A DNA stretch of 64,000 nt from Proteus appendicitidis (GTDB lineage: Bacteria; Pseudomonadota; Gammaproteobacteria; Enterobacterales; Enterobacteriaceae), in contig NZ_CP127389.1 in assembly GCF_030271835.1 (NCBI RefSeq), positions 2,454,001 to 2,518,000 on the forward strand, read 5' to 3'. Positions 42,021 to 53,030 of the stretch are shown here, piece by piece. Every line of letters starts with the position of its first letter. Positions within the stretch are counted from its first letter, which is position 1. The translations under genes were made by a program, and so were the position numbers. The notes under the pieces were generated by a model. The model made no database searches. It was not told the origin of the DNA and worked only from the letters and a program-made list of their open reading frames with translations.

Positions 42021-43439
42021 ATGGCTGGTATTGCTTCACTAGGCGTGGGCTCAGGGATACCTCTTAGCCAATCATTGGCACAATTAGAGGCGGCAGAAAA
42101 TAAACGTCTTGAACCCCTAGATAAACAGATGAAAAGCTACGAAGCGCAAATTACCGCTTACGGTAAGATCCGTAGCCAACTTGATAAGCTACAAAAGGCG
42201 TCAGAAAACTTAAAGAAATTTGACGAAATTGTTGCAACGAAAATAGACGATGAGTTTGATGCTTTTAAAGTGACTACGGATGGTAAAGCCAGTATTGGTA
42301 ACTATACCGTATCTATTAAAGAACTTGCTCATGCGCAAACACTGAAATCAAAAGCAGTAAGCGATGTAAAAGTACCTATTGGAAAAACATTAGGTGATGG
42401 TAATAAGCGTACCTTAGTGATTACCCAGCCTGGTGAAAAAAAACCATTACGTATTGAGTTAACTGACGATCAAACCTCTATGATTGAATTGCGTGATGCA
42501 ATCAATAAAAAAGAGGGTAACGTTTCTGCCACTATCGTTAAAGCAAAAGATGGCGTTAACCACTTAGTACTGACTTCTCGTAAAGAAGGTACTGATTCAA
42601 AAATGGAAATCACTGTTGAAGGTGATGATGAACTGAATGATTTTATTAGTTATTCATCTAAATCTAACAGTGGTGCAATGCAAGAGATCGTTCCTGCAAA
42701 TAATGCAAAATTAACGATTAACGGTATTGATATTGAACGTCAAACTAACGAGATTAAAGATGCCCCTGAAGGGATCATCTTAAACCTTAAAAAAACGACC
42801 TTTGATAATAAAGATAAAGCAGATAAGCCAGAAATCGTGACTGTTGCTCGTGATATTGAGCCAATGAAAAAAGCGATTCAAGCTTGGACAGACGCTTATA
42901 ACGAATTAAACAGCACCTACAAATCTCTCACTAAATATACCCAAGTGGAGAAAGGCGAGGCAGCATCGAAAGATAATGGCGTGCTACTCGGTGATACTAC
43001 CAGCCGTATGATTATGTCTGAGCTAAAAAGTTTTGTAACTAGCTCACAAGGCACCTCAGATATGGATACCCTTAATAAAATGGGTATTAAATTTAAGGTC
43101 GATGGCTCTTTAGATATCGATAGCAAAAAGCTGGATGAAGCGTTAAAAGAAAAACCAGCTAACGTGAAAGAGTTTTTTATGGGTGACGGTAAAGAAACCG
43201 GCTTTGGTACACAAACCTATAATTACCTGAAAAAAACCCTGCAATCTAATGATGGTACTTTAGATATTGCCACTGATGGCGTGAAAAAACGTAAGAAAAC
43301 ATTAGATAGCCAAATTAAAAACACGGAACGTAATATTGCGACCACGATGGAACGTTATAAAAAACAATTCCAACAGTTAGATAAAATGGTGAACTCCATG
43401 ACTAACTCCAGTGCCTCAATTGGCCGTTTATTAATGTAA
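42021..43439 (+). CDS. fliD: Flagellar cap protein FliD
   Basis: 472 residues. The N-terminal coiled region ([20 protein letters not shown]) and C-terminal coiled coil ([26 protein letters not shown]) are typical of the filament cap (HAP2), which helps flagellin fold at the tip. First gene of the fliDST operon; GGAG lies 6 bases upstream. Confidence 0.95.
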   Translation: MAGIASLGVGSGIPLSQSLAQLEAAENKRLEPLDKQMKSYEAQITAYGKIRSQLDKLQKASENLKKFDEIVATKIDDEFDAFKVTTDGKASIGNYTVSIKELAHAQTLKSKAVSDVKVPIGKTLGDGNKRTLVITQPGEKKPLRIELTDDQTSMIELRDAINKKEGNVSATIVKAKDGVNHLVLTSRKEGTDSKMEITVEGDDELNDFISYSSKSNSGAMQEIVPANNAKLTINGIDIERQTNEIKDAPEGIILNLKKTTFDNKDKADKPEIVTVARDIEPMKKAIQAWTDAYNELNSTYKSLTKYTQVEKGEAASKDNGVLLGDTTSRMIMSELKSFVTSSQGTSDMDTLNKMGIKFKVDGSLDIDSKKLDEALKEKPANVKEFFMGDGKETGFGTQTYNYLKKTLQSNDGTLDIATDGVKKRKKTLDSQIKNTERNIATTMERYKKQFQQLDKMVNSMTNSSASIGRLLM

Positions 43440-43459
43440 TTTTTTAAAAGTAGGACATT

Positions 43460-43858
43460 ATGTATCAACAATCAGCCAGTAAAATGTATGCTCAAATCGA
43501 CGTTGAAAGCGAGATTTTAAATGCCACGCCTTACCAGCTGATCCAGATCCTATTTAATGGGGCGCTTAGCGCCCTTCGCCGTGCATTAATATTAATGGAG
43601 CAAGGAAATATCGCAGGTAAAGGCGAAAATATTTCTAAAGCCATTAATATTATTGGTAACGGGTTAAAGCAAGGTTTGGATAAAGAAAAAGGCGGCGAGC
43701 TTGCAGAAAATCTGGAGCTCCTTTATGACTATATGGTTAATCAGCTACTCGATGCTAACTTAAAAAATAACCCAGAAAAAATTCATGAAGTCATCAAGCT
43801 CTTAACTGAAATTTCTGATGCTTGGCAACAAATCGGCACACAGATTAATTCTTATTAA
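43460..43858 (+). CDS. fliS: Flagellin chaperone FliS
   Basis: 132 residues. Pattern YQQSASKMYAQIDVESEILN, then PYQLIQILFNGAL. Binds the C-terminal D0 of flagellin before export; the truncated FlaB fragment lacks that region. It follows fliD by 20 bases. Confidence 0.95.
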   Translation: MYQQSASKMYAQIDVESEILNATPYQLIQILFNGALSALRRALILMEQGNIAGKGENISKAINIIGNGLKQGLDKEKGGELAENLELLYDYMVNQLLDANLKNNPEKIHEVIKLLTEISDAWQQIGTQINSY

Positions 43859-43876
43859 ATTAGAGTGGATAACAAT

Positions 43877-44230
43877 ATGGATATTATGGCAGCTTACGAG
43901 CATGTTTTAAAATCAAGTGAGCAAATGTTAACGCTTGCCAAAGATCAGCAATGGGATAAGCTGATAGAAATGGAAATGGATTATTTAAAAAGCGTAGAAA
44001 GTATCACTAAGATGATAAAACCGGCTGACGGTGAGCTGAGACTACAACAACGCCTCACAGATATGCTAAAGAAAATCTTAGAAAACGAAAATGAGACGCG
44101 AAATTTATTACGGGCTCGTCTAGATGAGCTTGGCATATTAATAAGACAGACTGAACAAGAGCAGAGGGTACAAAATAGCTATGGTCAGTTTACAGAACAT
44201 AGTTATTATCCTGATCTCAATCTTAAATAA
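43877..44230 (+). CDS. fliT: FliT chaperone/regulator
   Basis: 117 residues from the ATG at 43877, all helical (AAYEHVLKSSEQMLTLAKDQ). FliT binds FliD and, in relatives, FlhDC, lowering class 2 expression. The upstream GTG at 43865 is an alternative start with no better ribosome site. Last gene of the operon. Confidence 0.85.
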   Translation: MDIMAAYEHVLKSSEQMLTLAKDQQWDKLIEMEMDYLKSVESITKMIKPADGELRLQQRLTDMLKKILENENETRNLLRARLDELGILIRQTEQEQRVQNSYGQFTEHSYYPDLNLK

Positions 44231-44376
44231 CTCTCCTCTGCGCCAAAAGCGGTTTTATTAGCTAATGGCGTCTTTACTTAGAAAAAGTCAATCTTATTAT
44301 TCAGCTTAACTTGTTATCGGTAACGTAAAAACAACGTTTACCATTTTATTTTTTTGTTTTTTACTTTTTTTGATTA

Positions 44377-44841
44377 CTACATAGATTGTTCAGATTGCAC
44401 TAACACCATATCAATATGTGGAATGTTATCTTCAAGATAAGTTTCTGAATCGATAACAAAACCATGTGATTGATAAAATGAGACTAAATAAGCCTGTGCC
44501 ATTATTTTTATTGTATGGGTATTAAATTGACGACACGTAGTTGCAATCGCCTCTTTTATTAACTGATGCGCAATACCACTTCCTCGCTGATGTTGAGCAA
44601 CAATCACTCGCCCTATTGAGGCTTCTTTAAATGCGATACCTTGCGGTAATAAGCGTGCATAAGCAATCAGTTGCTGACTCTCTTCCTCTTTAGCAAATAA
44701 GTGTAATGTATTTTGATCTACCCCATCCAGATCTTGATAAGCACATTGCTGCTCACAAATAAAAACCTGGTTCCTTAATGCCAAAATAGCGTAAAGCTCC
44801 TCTGTGGTGAGTTGTGAAAATGATTTTAAAATCCAATTCAT
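44377..44841 (-). CDS. elaA: ElaA-family GNAT acetyltransferase
   Basis: 154 residues (E. coli ElaA: 153). ALRNQVFICEQQCAYQDLDG and IGRVIVAQHQRGSGIAHQLI (acetyl-CoA loop) are conserved, as is FYQSHGF. Substrate unknown. It converges on fliT and is not a flagellar gene. Confidence 0.88.
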   Translation of the reverse strand: MNWILKSFSQLTTEELYAILALRNQVFICEQQCAYQDLDGVDQNTLHLFAKEEESQQLIAYARLLPQGIAFKEASIGRVIVAQHQRGSGIAHQLIKEAIATTCRQFNTHTIKIMAQAYLVSFYQSHGFVIDSETYLEDNIPHIDMVLVQSEQSM

Positions 44842-44914
44842 ATACTTATCTCGTGATTGTTGTGTATTAGCATGATTTCTATAATTTCTTATTATTTATC
44901 TGCAAAAGCAAATA

Positions 44915-44942
44915 AAAAATCGCCCACTTCACTGTGGGCGAC
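44915..44942 (-). terminator. Terminator of hydrolase gene
   Basis: A 7-bp CGCCCAC/GTGGGCG stem followed by six T residues on the minus strand, 34 bases after the hydrolase stop. Confidence 0.85.
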
Positions 44943-44975
44943 GTATTAGCTCATAATAATCTGATAAATACTAAT

Positions 44976-46109
44976 CTATTTAATCACATCATAGAGTTGC
45001 TGATTAGATAAGTAATCTGCGGTTAAACCTGCTGATGGATTATATTGCCCACCGTGGATCTCAGAGAATGCTTTACCCTCTTTACCTAATGAGACTTTGC
45101 GTTCATCTTTACCCGTGCTTTCATGGATAGAATAGGTTTTACGGCGCATTGCAATATATTTATCTGCATCATTAGCAATATCGGTGTGATAGCCTGTAAT
45201 TTGTGTATCTGTTAAGGCTAATTTATTTGCTAAATCACAGCCCCAGCGAGTTAAACAGACCTCTGCAAAGTGGCGAACCACTAAACCCGGCGCATATAAT
45301 GCATTTTCACCTTCACTACCATCAAGAGAAGCATTACCCACTAATGTGGCATGACGTCCAGAAATAGGGAAAATATGCATTTTAGTATCAGCAGCAACGG
45401 TTGGGATCACGCAAGTAAATCCTTTAGAGCGTTCATCTCTTGCATAAAATCCGACATATTCTTTGACGTTTTTACCAAGCGTGACTTTTTCAGGTTGAAA
45501 ATTCAGTGGACCAGGAACAGGGTCAATAGCAAAAATATTCACTGGAATATCTTTTAATTGAGGATCAGCCAACATCGCATTCGCTAACATATGGCAAGTA
45601 ATACCACCACGACTCCAACCCACTAAGTTAACTTGAGTTGGAATAATGCCATCTTTACGGAAAATTCGAATAATTTGCTGTTGAAGTTGTTGCTGAGTGA
45701 CTTGGCGATCGCCATAGTCATATTTACGCCATAAAAAAGAGCCGGTTACTTTGACATCTTCAATAGGAATGCCCGCTTTCTTCAGTTGGTTATACTGCTC
45801 TTCTGTCAACTTTTCACGTTGCCAATCAAAGTTTCCTTTCATTAAGCAAAGTGCATGAGCCACGTTTTCTTCCCAGCCACTACCAAATAGCGAACCCTTG
45901 ATATCAGAGTAATTAGGGCTTTCAACCCATAAATCATCTTCTTGCAAATTACCACTACCCGGTCCATCAACAATAAACCACTGTGCAAACTCTCTTCCTT
46001 GGTTGTTTTGCGCTAAAGTGGAGACTAATTCACCTTGCCAGAAGGTAGGATTATTATTATCAAATGAGCTAGACCCAGTACCACATAAATAAACGGTTAA
46101 TACTGTCAT
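44976..46109 (-). CDS. Putative alpha/beta hydrolase (GXSXG), possible lipase effector
   Basis: 377 residues. The nucleophile elbow VNLVGWSRGGITCH puts Ser166 in GxSxG; Asp196 (FAIDPVPG) and His253 (GRHATLVG) are good candidates for the rest of the triad. The N-terminal LTVYLCGTGSSSFDNNNPTF and the whole layout recall lipase effectors of type VI secretion, but no secretion gene is nearby and no signal peptide is seen. Two small genes of unknown function follow upstream on the same strand, separated by a terminator. Substrate and export unknown. Confidence 0.65.
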   Translation of the reverse strand: MTVLTVYLCGTGSSSFDNNNPTFWQGELVSTLAQNNQGREFAQWFIVDGPGSGNLQEDDLWVESPNYSDIKGSLFGSGWEENVAHALCLMKGNFDWQREKLTEEQYNQLKKAGIPIEDVKVTGSFLWRKYDYGDRQVTQQQLQQQIIRIFRKDGIIPTQVNLVGWSRGGITCHMLANAMLADPQLKDIPVNIFAIDPVPGPLNFQPEKVTLGKNVKEYVGFYARDERSKGFTCVIPTVAADTKMHIFPISGRHATLVGNASLDGSEGENALYAPGLVVRHFAEVCLTRWGCDLANKLALTDTQITGYHTDIANDADKYIAMRRKTYSIHESTGKDERKVSLGKEGKAFSEIHGGQYNPSAGLTADYLSNQQLYDVIK

Positions 46110-46410
46110 AATTAAATATCCTTTTATTAATAACTAAAAAACCAAAATAATGATTTTTATTTCCTTGTATTGAGCTATTCCTTAGCCCACCAGCACATTA
46201 ACCATAAGCCTTTTTTTGTTCAATGAGTAAAAGTAAATTAGTAGAGCTAAGATCACATAATTGAACTTAACTTAAGTAAAAAATAAAAAAGCGCTATCAG
46301 ATCAATGTAATTAAATTATATTAATGAACGCCTTATTTTTTTATTATTTCTATTAGTAAATTGTTTTATAAATAAAGTATATTAAATAACCAATTCTTAA
46401 ATTTGGATAA

Positions 46411-46445
46411 AAAAAATCCCACATTTAATAAATGTAGGATTTTCT
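46411..46445 (-). terminator. Terminator after 46461 gene
   Basis: TCCTACATT-TATT-AAATGTGGGA-type stem (46417-46439) followed by a T run on the minus strand. The remaining 300 bases between here and the hydrolase start are AT-rich with no gene seen. Confidence 0.75.
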
Positions 46446-46460
46446 ATTAGGTATAATGTC

Positions 46461-46649
46461 TTATAAACGATTAAAAGCAACTACTCTCACCGCAGGAATA
46501 TCAGCTTGTGCTCCTTCAGCAACTTCCTGACATGCTTTTTCTAACGCAATATGGGGTGTGATCCCACTTTCTGTTTCTACAATTTTATGTCCGGCGTAGG
46601 TATCACCATTTCTGGAACGCACTTTATACGCAATAAACCAATATTCCAT
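46461..46649 (-). CDS. Small hypothetical protein
   Basis: 62 residues from the ATG at 46649 (MEYWFIAYKVRSRNGDTYAG); the frame is open back to 46724 and the start is not certain. A small alpha/beta pattern; unknown. Confidence 0.6.
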   Translation of the reverse strand: MEYWFIAYKVRSRNGDTYAGHKIVETESGITPHIALEKACQEVAEGAQADIPAVRVVAFNRL

Positions 46650-46780
46650 ATCATCACCGTTTACGTTATTAATCATGTAATTACCATAGCCGTTTATGAC
46701 CTGCTTTAATGTGATAATAATCAATAATTTTTAGTTTAATAAAATCGTTTTATAAAAAGATGAACTTCATCGTAAGAAAA

Positions 46781-47011
46781 TTAAGCGTGACCTGCCATTT
46801 CTGATTGCACTAATTTTTTTATTTTTACTGCTTTTTCAAAGTGATCAAATTTATGTATCATTATCCACCACGTTGCAGCTTCCATAAGTAATTCAGGATT
46901 GTCATTTTTATTAGCAAAAAAAGCATAAAATGATAATCCCACTCCCTCTCCTTTGGCTGAAATTTTGTCATTACATATTTGAATTATTTTTTGTTGTAGT
47001 GATTTTCTCAT
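46781..47011 (-). CDS. DUF6500-like small protein
   Basis: 76 residues (SLQQKIIQICNDKISAKGEG, then SFYAFFANKNDNPELLMEAA). It resembles the DUF6500 family from memory. Helical, cytoplasmic, function unknown. It follows glpM by 53 bases. Confidence 0.65.
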   Translation of the reverse strand: MRKSLQQKIIQICNDKISAKGEGVGLSFYAFFANKNDNPELLMEAATWWIMIHKFDHFEKAVKIKKLVQSEMAGHA

Positions 47012-47064
47012 ATTCTCTCTATCTTTATTTTTGGCGTGATAATAAATAGCTAAGACTAAAGACT

Positions 47065-47403
47065 CTATCCATGAAATTTATTCCATAACAAAATAAGCAA
47101 CCACGCCGCGATAATCCAGCAAATAACCGCCGTAGCCAATGCTGTAAATAATTTTACATAGTTGATCATCACATAAAGTGAAATTAGGTAAATCATATAA
47201 GGAATAACAGCCCATAAACTAAAAATAATGGTAGTGCGTAGCGCTTCAATAGAACGTTCAGAGCCAACAATATAGTGTGCAATAAGCGCAAAAGTTGGGA
47301 ATAATGGAACCAATCCCGCAATATAATAATGGCGAGATTTCGATAAAACGGCGATTAATACCACTACAAACGCACCTATCAGTGCTTTAATCAGTAATCC
47401 CAT
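47065..47403 (-). CDS. glpM: GlpM-family membrane protein
   Basis: 112 residues, four membrane helices. MGLLIKALIGAFVVVLIAVL and YYIAGLVPLFPTFALIAHYI are near those of E. coli GlpM (109 residues), once linked to membrane biogenesis but of unclear function. Confidence 0.9.
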   Translation of the reverse strand: MGLLIKALIGAFVVVLIAVLSKSRHYYIAGLVPLFPTFALIAHYIVGSERSIEALRTTIIFSLWAVIPYMIYLISLYVMINYVKLFTALATAVICWIIAAWLLILLWNKFHG

Positions 47404-47512
47404 TCTTTTTCCATCAATTTATAAAAACCTTACTACTATCATACCTATTCATATTGATATGTGAGCTGGTTTTATTTTTAGTTATTTAAAATGCGATTAA
47501 ATACTTATCATG

Positions 47513-47542
47513 AGAAAAAGCCCAATAAAATTATTGAGCTTT
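47513..47542. terminator. Terminator after the repeat-protein gene
   Basis: A 12-bp AT-rich stem with one mismatch (AAAGCCCAATAA with TTATTGAGCTTT), 31 bases past the stop of 47573-48448; a short T run exists on the minus side. Confidence 0.6.
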
Positions 47543-47572
47543 AATGCATATTAAATTTTTTTTAAGCAAACA

Positions 47573-48448
47573 TTAGTCTTCTTGCCAAGAAATATCTTGT
47601 TCACTTTCATCTGTTCTCAGTAAAACCAACTCGCCTAACTCGGTTGTTTTATAGGTATTCGTTCTATAATGCTTCGTTTTTTTCCCTGTTTGAGGATCTT
47701 TTGTGATCCAATAAATACTACCTTCAAAATCAATTCCTTGGTAATAAGTCGAAAAACGTTTACGTTCACCGTCATGCCAACCGACGACAATGACTGATTG
47801 AGTACCCGCAGTCAGTTCTTCTAAAGGAAATTCAGAGAGTAGCAATCCATTATCACCAATATTAGCAGAACAGTTTTGCCCCCCAACAAAAGCGGAACAA
47901 CTTGCATCCGTCCCACTAATTTCAGAATGATTACCAAAAATAGCCGCCGTTTTAAAGTTATCCTCCGAGACAACATTAGCGTTATTTCCTGTCGCAATAC
48001 CTATACTTCCTTCAGTAAGATCTTGCACCCAAGTATTATCCCCTGTTGAGATACCAATTGAATTTTCTGCATAACTATAAATAACGGCTTCATTACCTGT
48101 CGTAATAGCAATGGTGTTTTTTACTAAAGGGCTTCCATTTTCATCTGAATCATAACCATGGGAGATAGTCGATTTTTGCCCTGACGAGAAAGTAACTGAT
48201 TGACTTGATGCTTCGACAAAACTTTCTTCACCTGAGGTGATAAAAAGTGAATTTTTGCCATGCTTAGTAATACCGTTATCTTCATCATATTCTGTACCTT
48301 TATTATCATAAATTTTGACATTTTTACCGGTATGAATAATTTGTGCATCTTCACCAATGCAATTAACCATTTGCTCATCTAACACTAAGATTGCATTTTT
48401 ACTTTCACCACTTAAAACAAGCGCTTTATTTGTTGTTACAGTTGACAT
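47573..48448 (-). CDS. Repeat-rich hypothetical protein, probable beta-solenoid
   Basis: 291 residues. Residues about 55-200 are short strand-turn repeats around xIxIxTGxxxxV (NTIAITTGNEAVIYS, NSIGISTGDNTWV, GSIGIATGNNANV, KTAAIFGNHSEI), which suggests a beta-solenoid. The C-terminal 80 residues look like a separate domain (VIVVGWHDGERKRFSTYYQG). No signal peptide. AAGGA before the ATG at 48448 favours it over the frame from 48484. Function unknown. Confidence 0.65.
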   Translation of the reverse strand: MSTVTTNKALVLSGESKNAILVLDEQMVNCIGEDAQIIHTGKNVKIYDNKGTEYDEDNGITKHGKNSLFITSGEESFVEASSQSVTFSSGQKSTISHGYDSDENGSPLVKNTIAITTGNEAVIYSYAENSIGISTGDNTWVQDLTEGSIGIATGNNANVVSEDNFKTAAIFGNHSEISGTDASCSAFVGGQNCSANIGDNGLLLSEFPLEELTAGTQSVIVVGWHDGERKRFSTYYQGIDFEGSIYWITKDPQTGKKTKHYRTNTYKTTELGELVLLRTDESEQDISWQED

Positions 48449-48484
48449 AATAATATCCTTATTTATATTTCCATTATTTAACAC

Positions 48485-49007
48485 ACCTTAAACACTGATT
48501 AAATATACAGTAGTTATATTAAATAACAATCTCTCTATTAAATTTCAGAAAATAAAATAACGATAATATAATCAAATAGATAAGAGCAACCAACACATAA
48601 TATATCTATAATTAATCAAATAAAGAAAAAATAAAATAGAAAAAATCGAGAAGAAAGATGATGACCGAGCTTTATATAAAACTAATCCAACATAGGTTAA
48701 GTAACTTATTTAACAATGACTTTTGATCTTTTTGAAATATAAGAAGAGATAAAAAAGTGGGTTGCTTTGATATAGATGTGCAAAATCGCACATCAATAAA
48801 ATGATGTGTCTATCCCGCCTGCAAAAATCGGGGCGCTCATTATCATAAATAACAAACAATAGTATAAGTATTCGAAGGTTTAATCACATTCGAAAGCTTA
48901 TATCATCTATTCAATGACATTGAGCAAGATGCCCCATCTCTATTTTGATTAGGTGTTTCTTATCTCGTTATATAAAAGAAAAGTCACCTTTATCAAATAA
49001 TAAGGTA
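48485..49007. other. Intergenic region, no gene seen
   Basis: About 520 AT-rich bases between the repeat protein and fliE. A perfect hairpin GATGTGC-6 nt-GCACATC lies at 48775-48794 without a T run. No convincing coding frame or promoter was found. Confidence 0.5.
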
Positions 49008-49319
49008 CTACACCTGCATGCTCATAATTTCTTGATAAGCCGCGACGAGCTTATTACGCACTTGTACGCCCATTTGTAATGAAATACTGGATTTTTGCAT
49101 ATCCACCATCACATCGTTTAATTCAACACCTGGAGTACCTAAGGTAAACGCTTGAACTTTGTTGGTTGCATTCACTCGAGTTTCATTAATTTTACCCACG
49201 GCTTGAACAAGCTGAGTTGCAAATCCTGCTTGTACTGGCTGGGGTTTCGCAATATTGGATGCTTGCAAAGTCTGGATTTGCATTTTATCCAGAACACTTT
49301 CAATAGCTGGAATTGACAT
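49008..49319 (-). CDS. fliE: Flagellar basal-body protein FliE
   Basis: 103 residues. MSIPAIESVLDKMQIQTLQA and the C-terminal MQKSSISLQMGVQVRNKLVA are typical. It joins the MS ring to the rod. GAGG lies 6 bases before the ATG at 49319. Divergent from fliF. Confidence 0.93.
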   Translation of the reverse strand: MSIPAIESVLDKMQIQTLQASNIAKPQPVQAGFATQLVQAVGKINETRVNATNKVQAFTLGTPGVELNDVMVDMQKSSISLQMGVQVRNKLVAAYQEIMSMQV

Positions 49320-49340
49320 ATAAACCTCTGCGTTAATCAT

Positions 49341-49595
49341 CTAATTCAATTACTGAATCAATGTCATAGTAAGGAAGTGAACCAACACGCTTACCGAGTT
49401 ATACCCTAACACAGGGGCTTCATTCCAAAGCGAGTAATTAACGCAAAAGTTAAGGGCTAATTACGCCATTAAATGAAACGCAAAAGGCCAATAATGAGAC
49501 ACCTGAGAGTAGGTTTATTTATTTGCGTAAGGGGAGTCTGTTTTGTTACGCCACGCTTTTAGTATTCATCCCGAACTACAAGGCAAGGATTGTCT
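49341..49595. promoter_or_regulatory. Divergent fliE / fliF control region
   Basis: About 250 bases between two class 2 flagellar units. FlhDC binding is expected from known fliE/fliF control, but I cannot place the boxes reliably. No gene is seen. Confidence 0.45.
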
Positions 49596-51323
49596 ATGAA
49601 TGCCGAAAAAACCGACGTTGTGAACCAGAATAAAGGTTTTAACGCCATTATTAACCGGATAAAAGCCGATCCGAAAATTCCGCTCATTATTGCGGGCTCG
49701 GCGGCTATTGCCATTTTTGTTGCTGCTTTTTTATGGTTACAAAGCCCTGATTATAAAGTGCTTTATAGTAATCTTAGCGATAAAGACGGTGGCGAAATTG
49801 TCACACAGTTAACACAGATGAATGTACCTTATCGCTTGTCACAAAATGGCGCAGCGATTATGGTGCCTGACAATCAGGTTCATGAATTACGCCTGAAACT
49901 CGCGCAAGCGGGGCTTCCAAAAGGCGGTGCTGCCGGTTTTGAACTGTTAGATAAAGAAAAGTTCGGGATCAGCCAATTTAGTGAACAGATTAACTATCAA
50001 CGTGCACTTGAAGGGGAGCTTGCTCGTACTATCGAGACTTTAGGTCCTGTACAGAATGCTCGAGTTCATTTAGCACTGCCAAAACCATCTCTTTTTGTTC
50101 GTGAACAGAAATCCCCTTCTGCATCCGTTACGGTGGGTCTTTTACAGGGTAGAGCGCTGGATGAAGGTCAAATTAATGCCATCGTGCATATCGTTGCAAG
50201 CAGTGTTGCAGGTATGCCTGATAGCAGCGTGACCATCGTCGATCAAAGCGGCAAATTATTGACACAGCCTGATGCATTAGGTCGTGATCTTAACTCTATC
50301 CAACTGAAATATGTTCAAGAGCTAGAAAACCGTTATCAGCAACGTATTGAAACGTTATTAGGTCCAATTGTGGGTCGTGGAAACGTTCATGCACAGGTGA
50401 CTGCTCAAGTTGATTTCTCTCATACAGAAGAGACGGCTGAAGAGTACAAACCAAACCAACCACCAAATCAAGCCGCTGTGCGTTCAAAACAATTGAGCCA
50501 AAGTGAGCAAAATGGTGGCATGTTGGCTGGCGGTGTTCCTGGTGCATTATCTAATCAACCTGTTGCTCCACCACAAGCGCCTATTGAAGCACCAAAAGCG
50601 CAAGAAGGTGAGAAAACAGATGACACCAATGCAACGAGCACGAATCGCACATTAACGCGTAATCCAAACAGTAATAGCCGTTTAGATGAAACAACCAACT
50701 ATGAAGTTGATCGCCGAATTCGCCATATCAAGCGTCCAGTAGGTAATGTTGAGCGTCTTTCTGTCGCTGTTATCGTGAACTACAAAACAGTTGAAGATAA
50801 GAAAGAAGCTGCTGAAGGTGAAGAGCCTGTTGTTGAAACTAAACTTGTTCCGCTAACTGATGAGCAAATTCAGCAAATTGAAGGGCTTGTTCGTGAAGCA
50901 ATGGGCTATTCCCAAGAACGTGGTGACTCTTTAAGTGTCGTGAACTCTCAGTTCAACGATATTGAAGAGAAAGTGATCACCGTTCCTGTATGGGAAAATC
51001 CAGACATTCTTGCGAAAGCATTAGATTTAGGTCGCTGGTTATTACTTGTCATCATCGCATGGATCTTATGGCGCAAACTGGTGAAACCACAGCTTGAAAA
51101 ACGCCGTGAAGCTGAAGTTGCTGCACAGAAAGCCGTGCTGAAAACCAAGCTTAAAGTTAAAGATGATGTTGATGAAACAGAATTAGATGACGAAGCAAGA
51201 CGTAAACAAGCACGTCAACGTGTGAGTGCCGAATTGCAGAGCCAACGTATCCGTGAAATGGCAGAGAAAGATCCTCGTGTCGTTGCAATGGTTATTCGTC
51301 AATGGATGAGTAAAGAACAATGA
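49596..51323 (+). CDS. fliF: Flagellar MS-ring protein FliF
   Basis: 575 residues. Two membrane segments ([20 protein letters not shown] and [12 protein letters not shown]) enclose the periplasmic ring domain ([17 protein letters not shown]). The C-terminal tail binds FliG. AAGGA lies before the ATG at 49596. It overlaps fliG by 4 bases. Confidence 0.95.
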   Translation: MNAEKTDVVNQNKGFNAIINRIKADPKIPLIIAGSAAIAIFVAAFLWLQSPDYKVLYSNLSDKDGGEIVTQLTQMNVPYRLSQNGAAIMVPDNQVHELRLKLAQAGLPKGGAAGFELLDKEKFGISQFSEQINYQRALEGELARTIETLGPVQNARVHLALPKPSLFVREQKSPSASVTVGLLQGRALDEGQINAIVHIVASSVAGMPDSSVTIVDQSGKLLTQPDALGRDLNSIQLKYVQELENRYQQRIETLLGPIVGRGNVHAQVTAQVDFSHTEETAEEYKPNQPPNQAAVRSKQLSQSEQNGGMLAGGVPGALSNQPVAPPQAPIEAPKAQEGEKTDDTNATSTNRTLTRNPNSNSRLDETTNYEVDRRIRHIKRPVGNVERLSVAVIVNYKTVEDKKEAAEGEEPVVETKLVPLTDEQIQQIEGLVREAMGYSQERGDSLSVVNSQFNDIEEKVITVPVWENPDILAKALDLGRWLLLVIIAWILWRKLVKPQLEKRREAEVAAQKAVLKTKLKVKDDVDETELDDEARRKQARQRVSAELQSQRIREMAEKDPRVVAMVIRQWMSKEQ

Positions 51324-52318
51324 GTAATAACTTAACTGGAACCGAAAAAAGCGCCGTTATGTTACTAACACTCGGTGAAGACCGAGCGGCGGAAGTATTT
51401 AAACATCTAAGTACTCGCGAAGTTCAACAGCTCAGTATTGCAATGTCTTCAATGCGTCAGATCTCAAATCAGCAATTGATTGATGTTATGGCAAGTTTTG
51501 AAGAAGACGCCGTCCAATACGCAGCATTGAACGTCAATGCGAACGATTATTTACGCTCTGTTCTTGTTAAAGCCTTGGGTGAAGAACGTGCGAATAATCT
51601 GTTAGATGAGATCTCTGAAACTCGTGAAACAACAACGGGTATCGAGACACTTAACTTTATGGAACCGCAAATGGCTGCCGATATTATCCGCGACGAACAT
51701 CCGCAGATTATCGCAACTATCTTGGTTCACCTCAAACGGGGTCAAGCGGCAGATATTCTTGCCCTGTTTGATGAGAAATTACGTAATGACGTGATGTTAC
51801 GTATCGCAACATTTGGTGGTGTTCAACCGTCAGCATTAGCAGAGTTAACTGAAGTACTGAATAACCTGCTTGATGGTCAAAACCTCAAACGCAGTAAAAT
51901 GGGTGGTGTTCGTACTGCTGCTGAAATCATCAACTTGATGAAGAGCCAGCAAGAAGAGAATGTCATTACTGCGGTTCGCGATTACGACGGCGAATTGGCA
52001 CAAAAAATTATCGACGAAATGTTCCTGTTCGAAAACCTTATCGATATCGACAACCGTTCTATCCAGCGCATTCTACAGGAAGTGGAATCCGACTCCTTGG
52101 TTGTGGCATTGAAAGGATGCGATCAAGAGCTGCGCGATCACTTCCTCAACAATATGTCGCAACGTGCTGCTGAAATCATGCGTGATGACTTGAGTTCTCG
52201 CGGCCCTGTCCGTATGTCTCAAGTGGAAGCAGAGCAGAAAGCAATTCTGCTTGTGGTACGCAAATTAGCAGAGACTGGAGAGGTTGTTCTTCATGGAGGA
52301 GACGATACCTATGTCTGA
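51320..52318 (+). CDS. fliG: Flagellar motor switch protein FliG
   Basis: 332 residues. Features are [40 protein letters not shown], and the charged torque helix ([20 protein letters not shown]). Couples stator to rotor. ATGA overlap with fliF. Confidence 0.97.
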   Translation: MSNNLTGTEKSAVMLLTLGEDRAAEVFKHLSTREVQQLSIAMSSMRQISNQQLIDVMASFEEDAVQYAALNVNANDYLRSVLVKALGEERANNLLDEISETRETTTGIETLNFMEPQMAADIIRDEHPQIIATILVHLKRGQAADILALFDEKLRNDVMLRIATFGGVQPSALAELTEVLNNLLDGQNLKRSKMGGVRTAAEIINLMKSQQEENVITAVRDYDGELAQKIIDEMFLFENLIDIDNRSIQRILQEVESDSLVVALKGCDQELRDHFLNNMSQRAAEIMRDDLSSRGPVRMSQVEAEQKAILLVVRKLAETGEVVLHGGDDTYV

Positions 52319-53030
52319 TAAACATACTGATACTAACTGGAAGCCTTGGGTTCCCAAAGAACTCACTGATTGGGCATTAACTGTCGAGGAAACGACAGAA
52401 GACGAAAAGGAAGTCGAAAAACAGGAAAAAGAAGTTGTTCAGCAACAGAAAGTTCTTGAGCAAATTAATATGCTTGATGACATGAAAGACAAGGCTCAGA
52501 AATTGGGCCACGCTGAAGGCTTTGAGGCAGGGAAAAACCAGGGTTATCAGGAAGGCTATCAGGCTGGATTACAATCAGGTATTGAAGAAGGTATTCGCCA
52601 AGGCATTGCTCAACAATCACCATTAATTAATGAATGGCAAGGATTGTTAGCGGAGTTTAGGCACTCTTTAAATGGGTTAGACAGTGTTATTGCATCACGT
52701 TTAATGCAAATCGCCCTCACAGCAGCAAAAGAAGTTTTAGGTCAACCTGCTGTTTGTGATGGGTCTGCATTACTGGCGCAAATAACCTTAATGTTGCAAC
52801 AAGAACAAATGTTCTCAAACAATCCACAGTTAAGAGTTAACCCAAAACATATTCCACAAATTGAAAAAGAGCTGGGTGATTCACTTTCTGCTCATGGTTG
52901 GAAAGTGGTTGCCGATAACAGTATTCATGTTGGTGGATGCCGTGTTGTGACAAATGATGGCGACCTTGATGCCACGATTGCAACTCGTTGGCATGAGCTT
53001 TGTCGTCTTGCTGCTCCGGAGGCGTTGTAA
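52311..53030 (+). CDS. fliH: Flagellar export ATPase regulator FliH
   Basis: 239 residues from the ATG at 52311 (GGAGG about 11 bases upstream). The GxxxG-rich helix ([20 protein letters not shown]) is diagnostic. Binds FliI. Overlaps fliG by 8 bases. Confidence 0.93.
   Translation: MSDKHTDTNWKPWVPKELTDWALTVEETTEDEKEVEKQEKEVVQQQKVLEQINMLDDMKDKAQKLGHAEGFEAGKNQGYQEGYQAGLQSGIEEGIRQGIAQQSPLINEWQGLLAEFRHSLNGLDSVIASRLMQIALTAAKEVLGQPAVCDGSALLAQITLMLQQEQMFSNNPQLRVNPKHIPQIEKELGDSLSAHGWKVVADNSIHVGGCRVVTNDGDLDATIATRWHELCRLAAPEAL

Noticed and set aside
48775..48794. Terminator or small RNA in the gap before fliE
   Set aside because: The hairpin is perfect but no T run follows and no promoter is evident, so no RNA was called.
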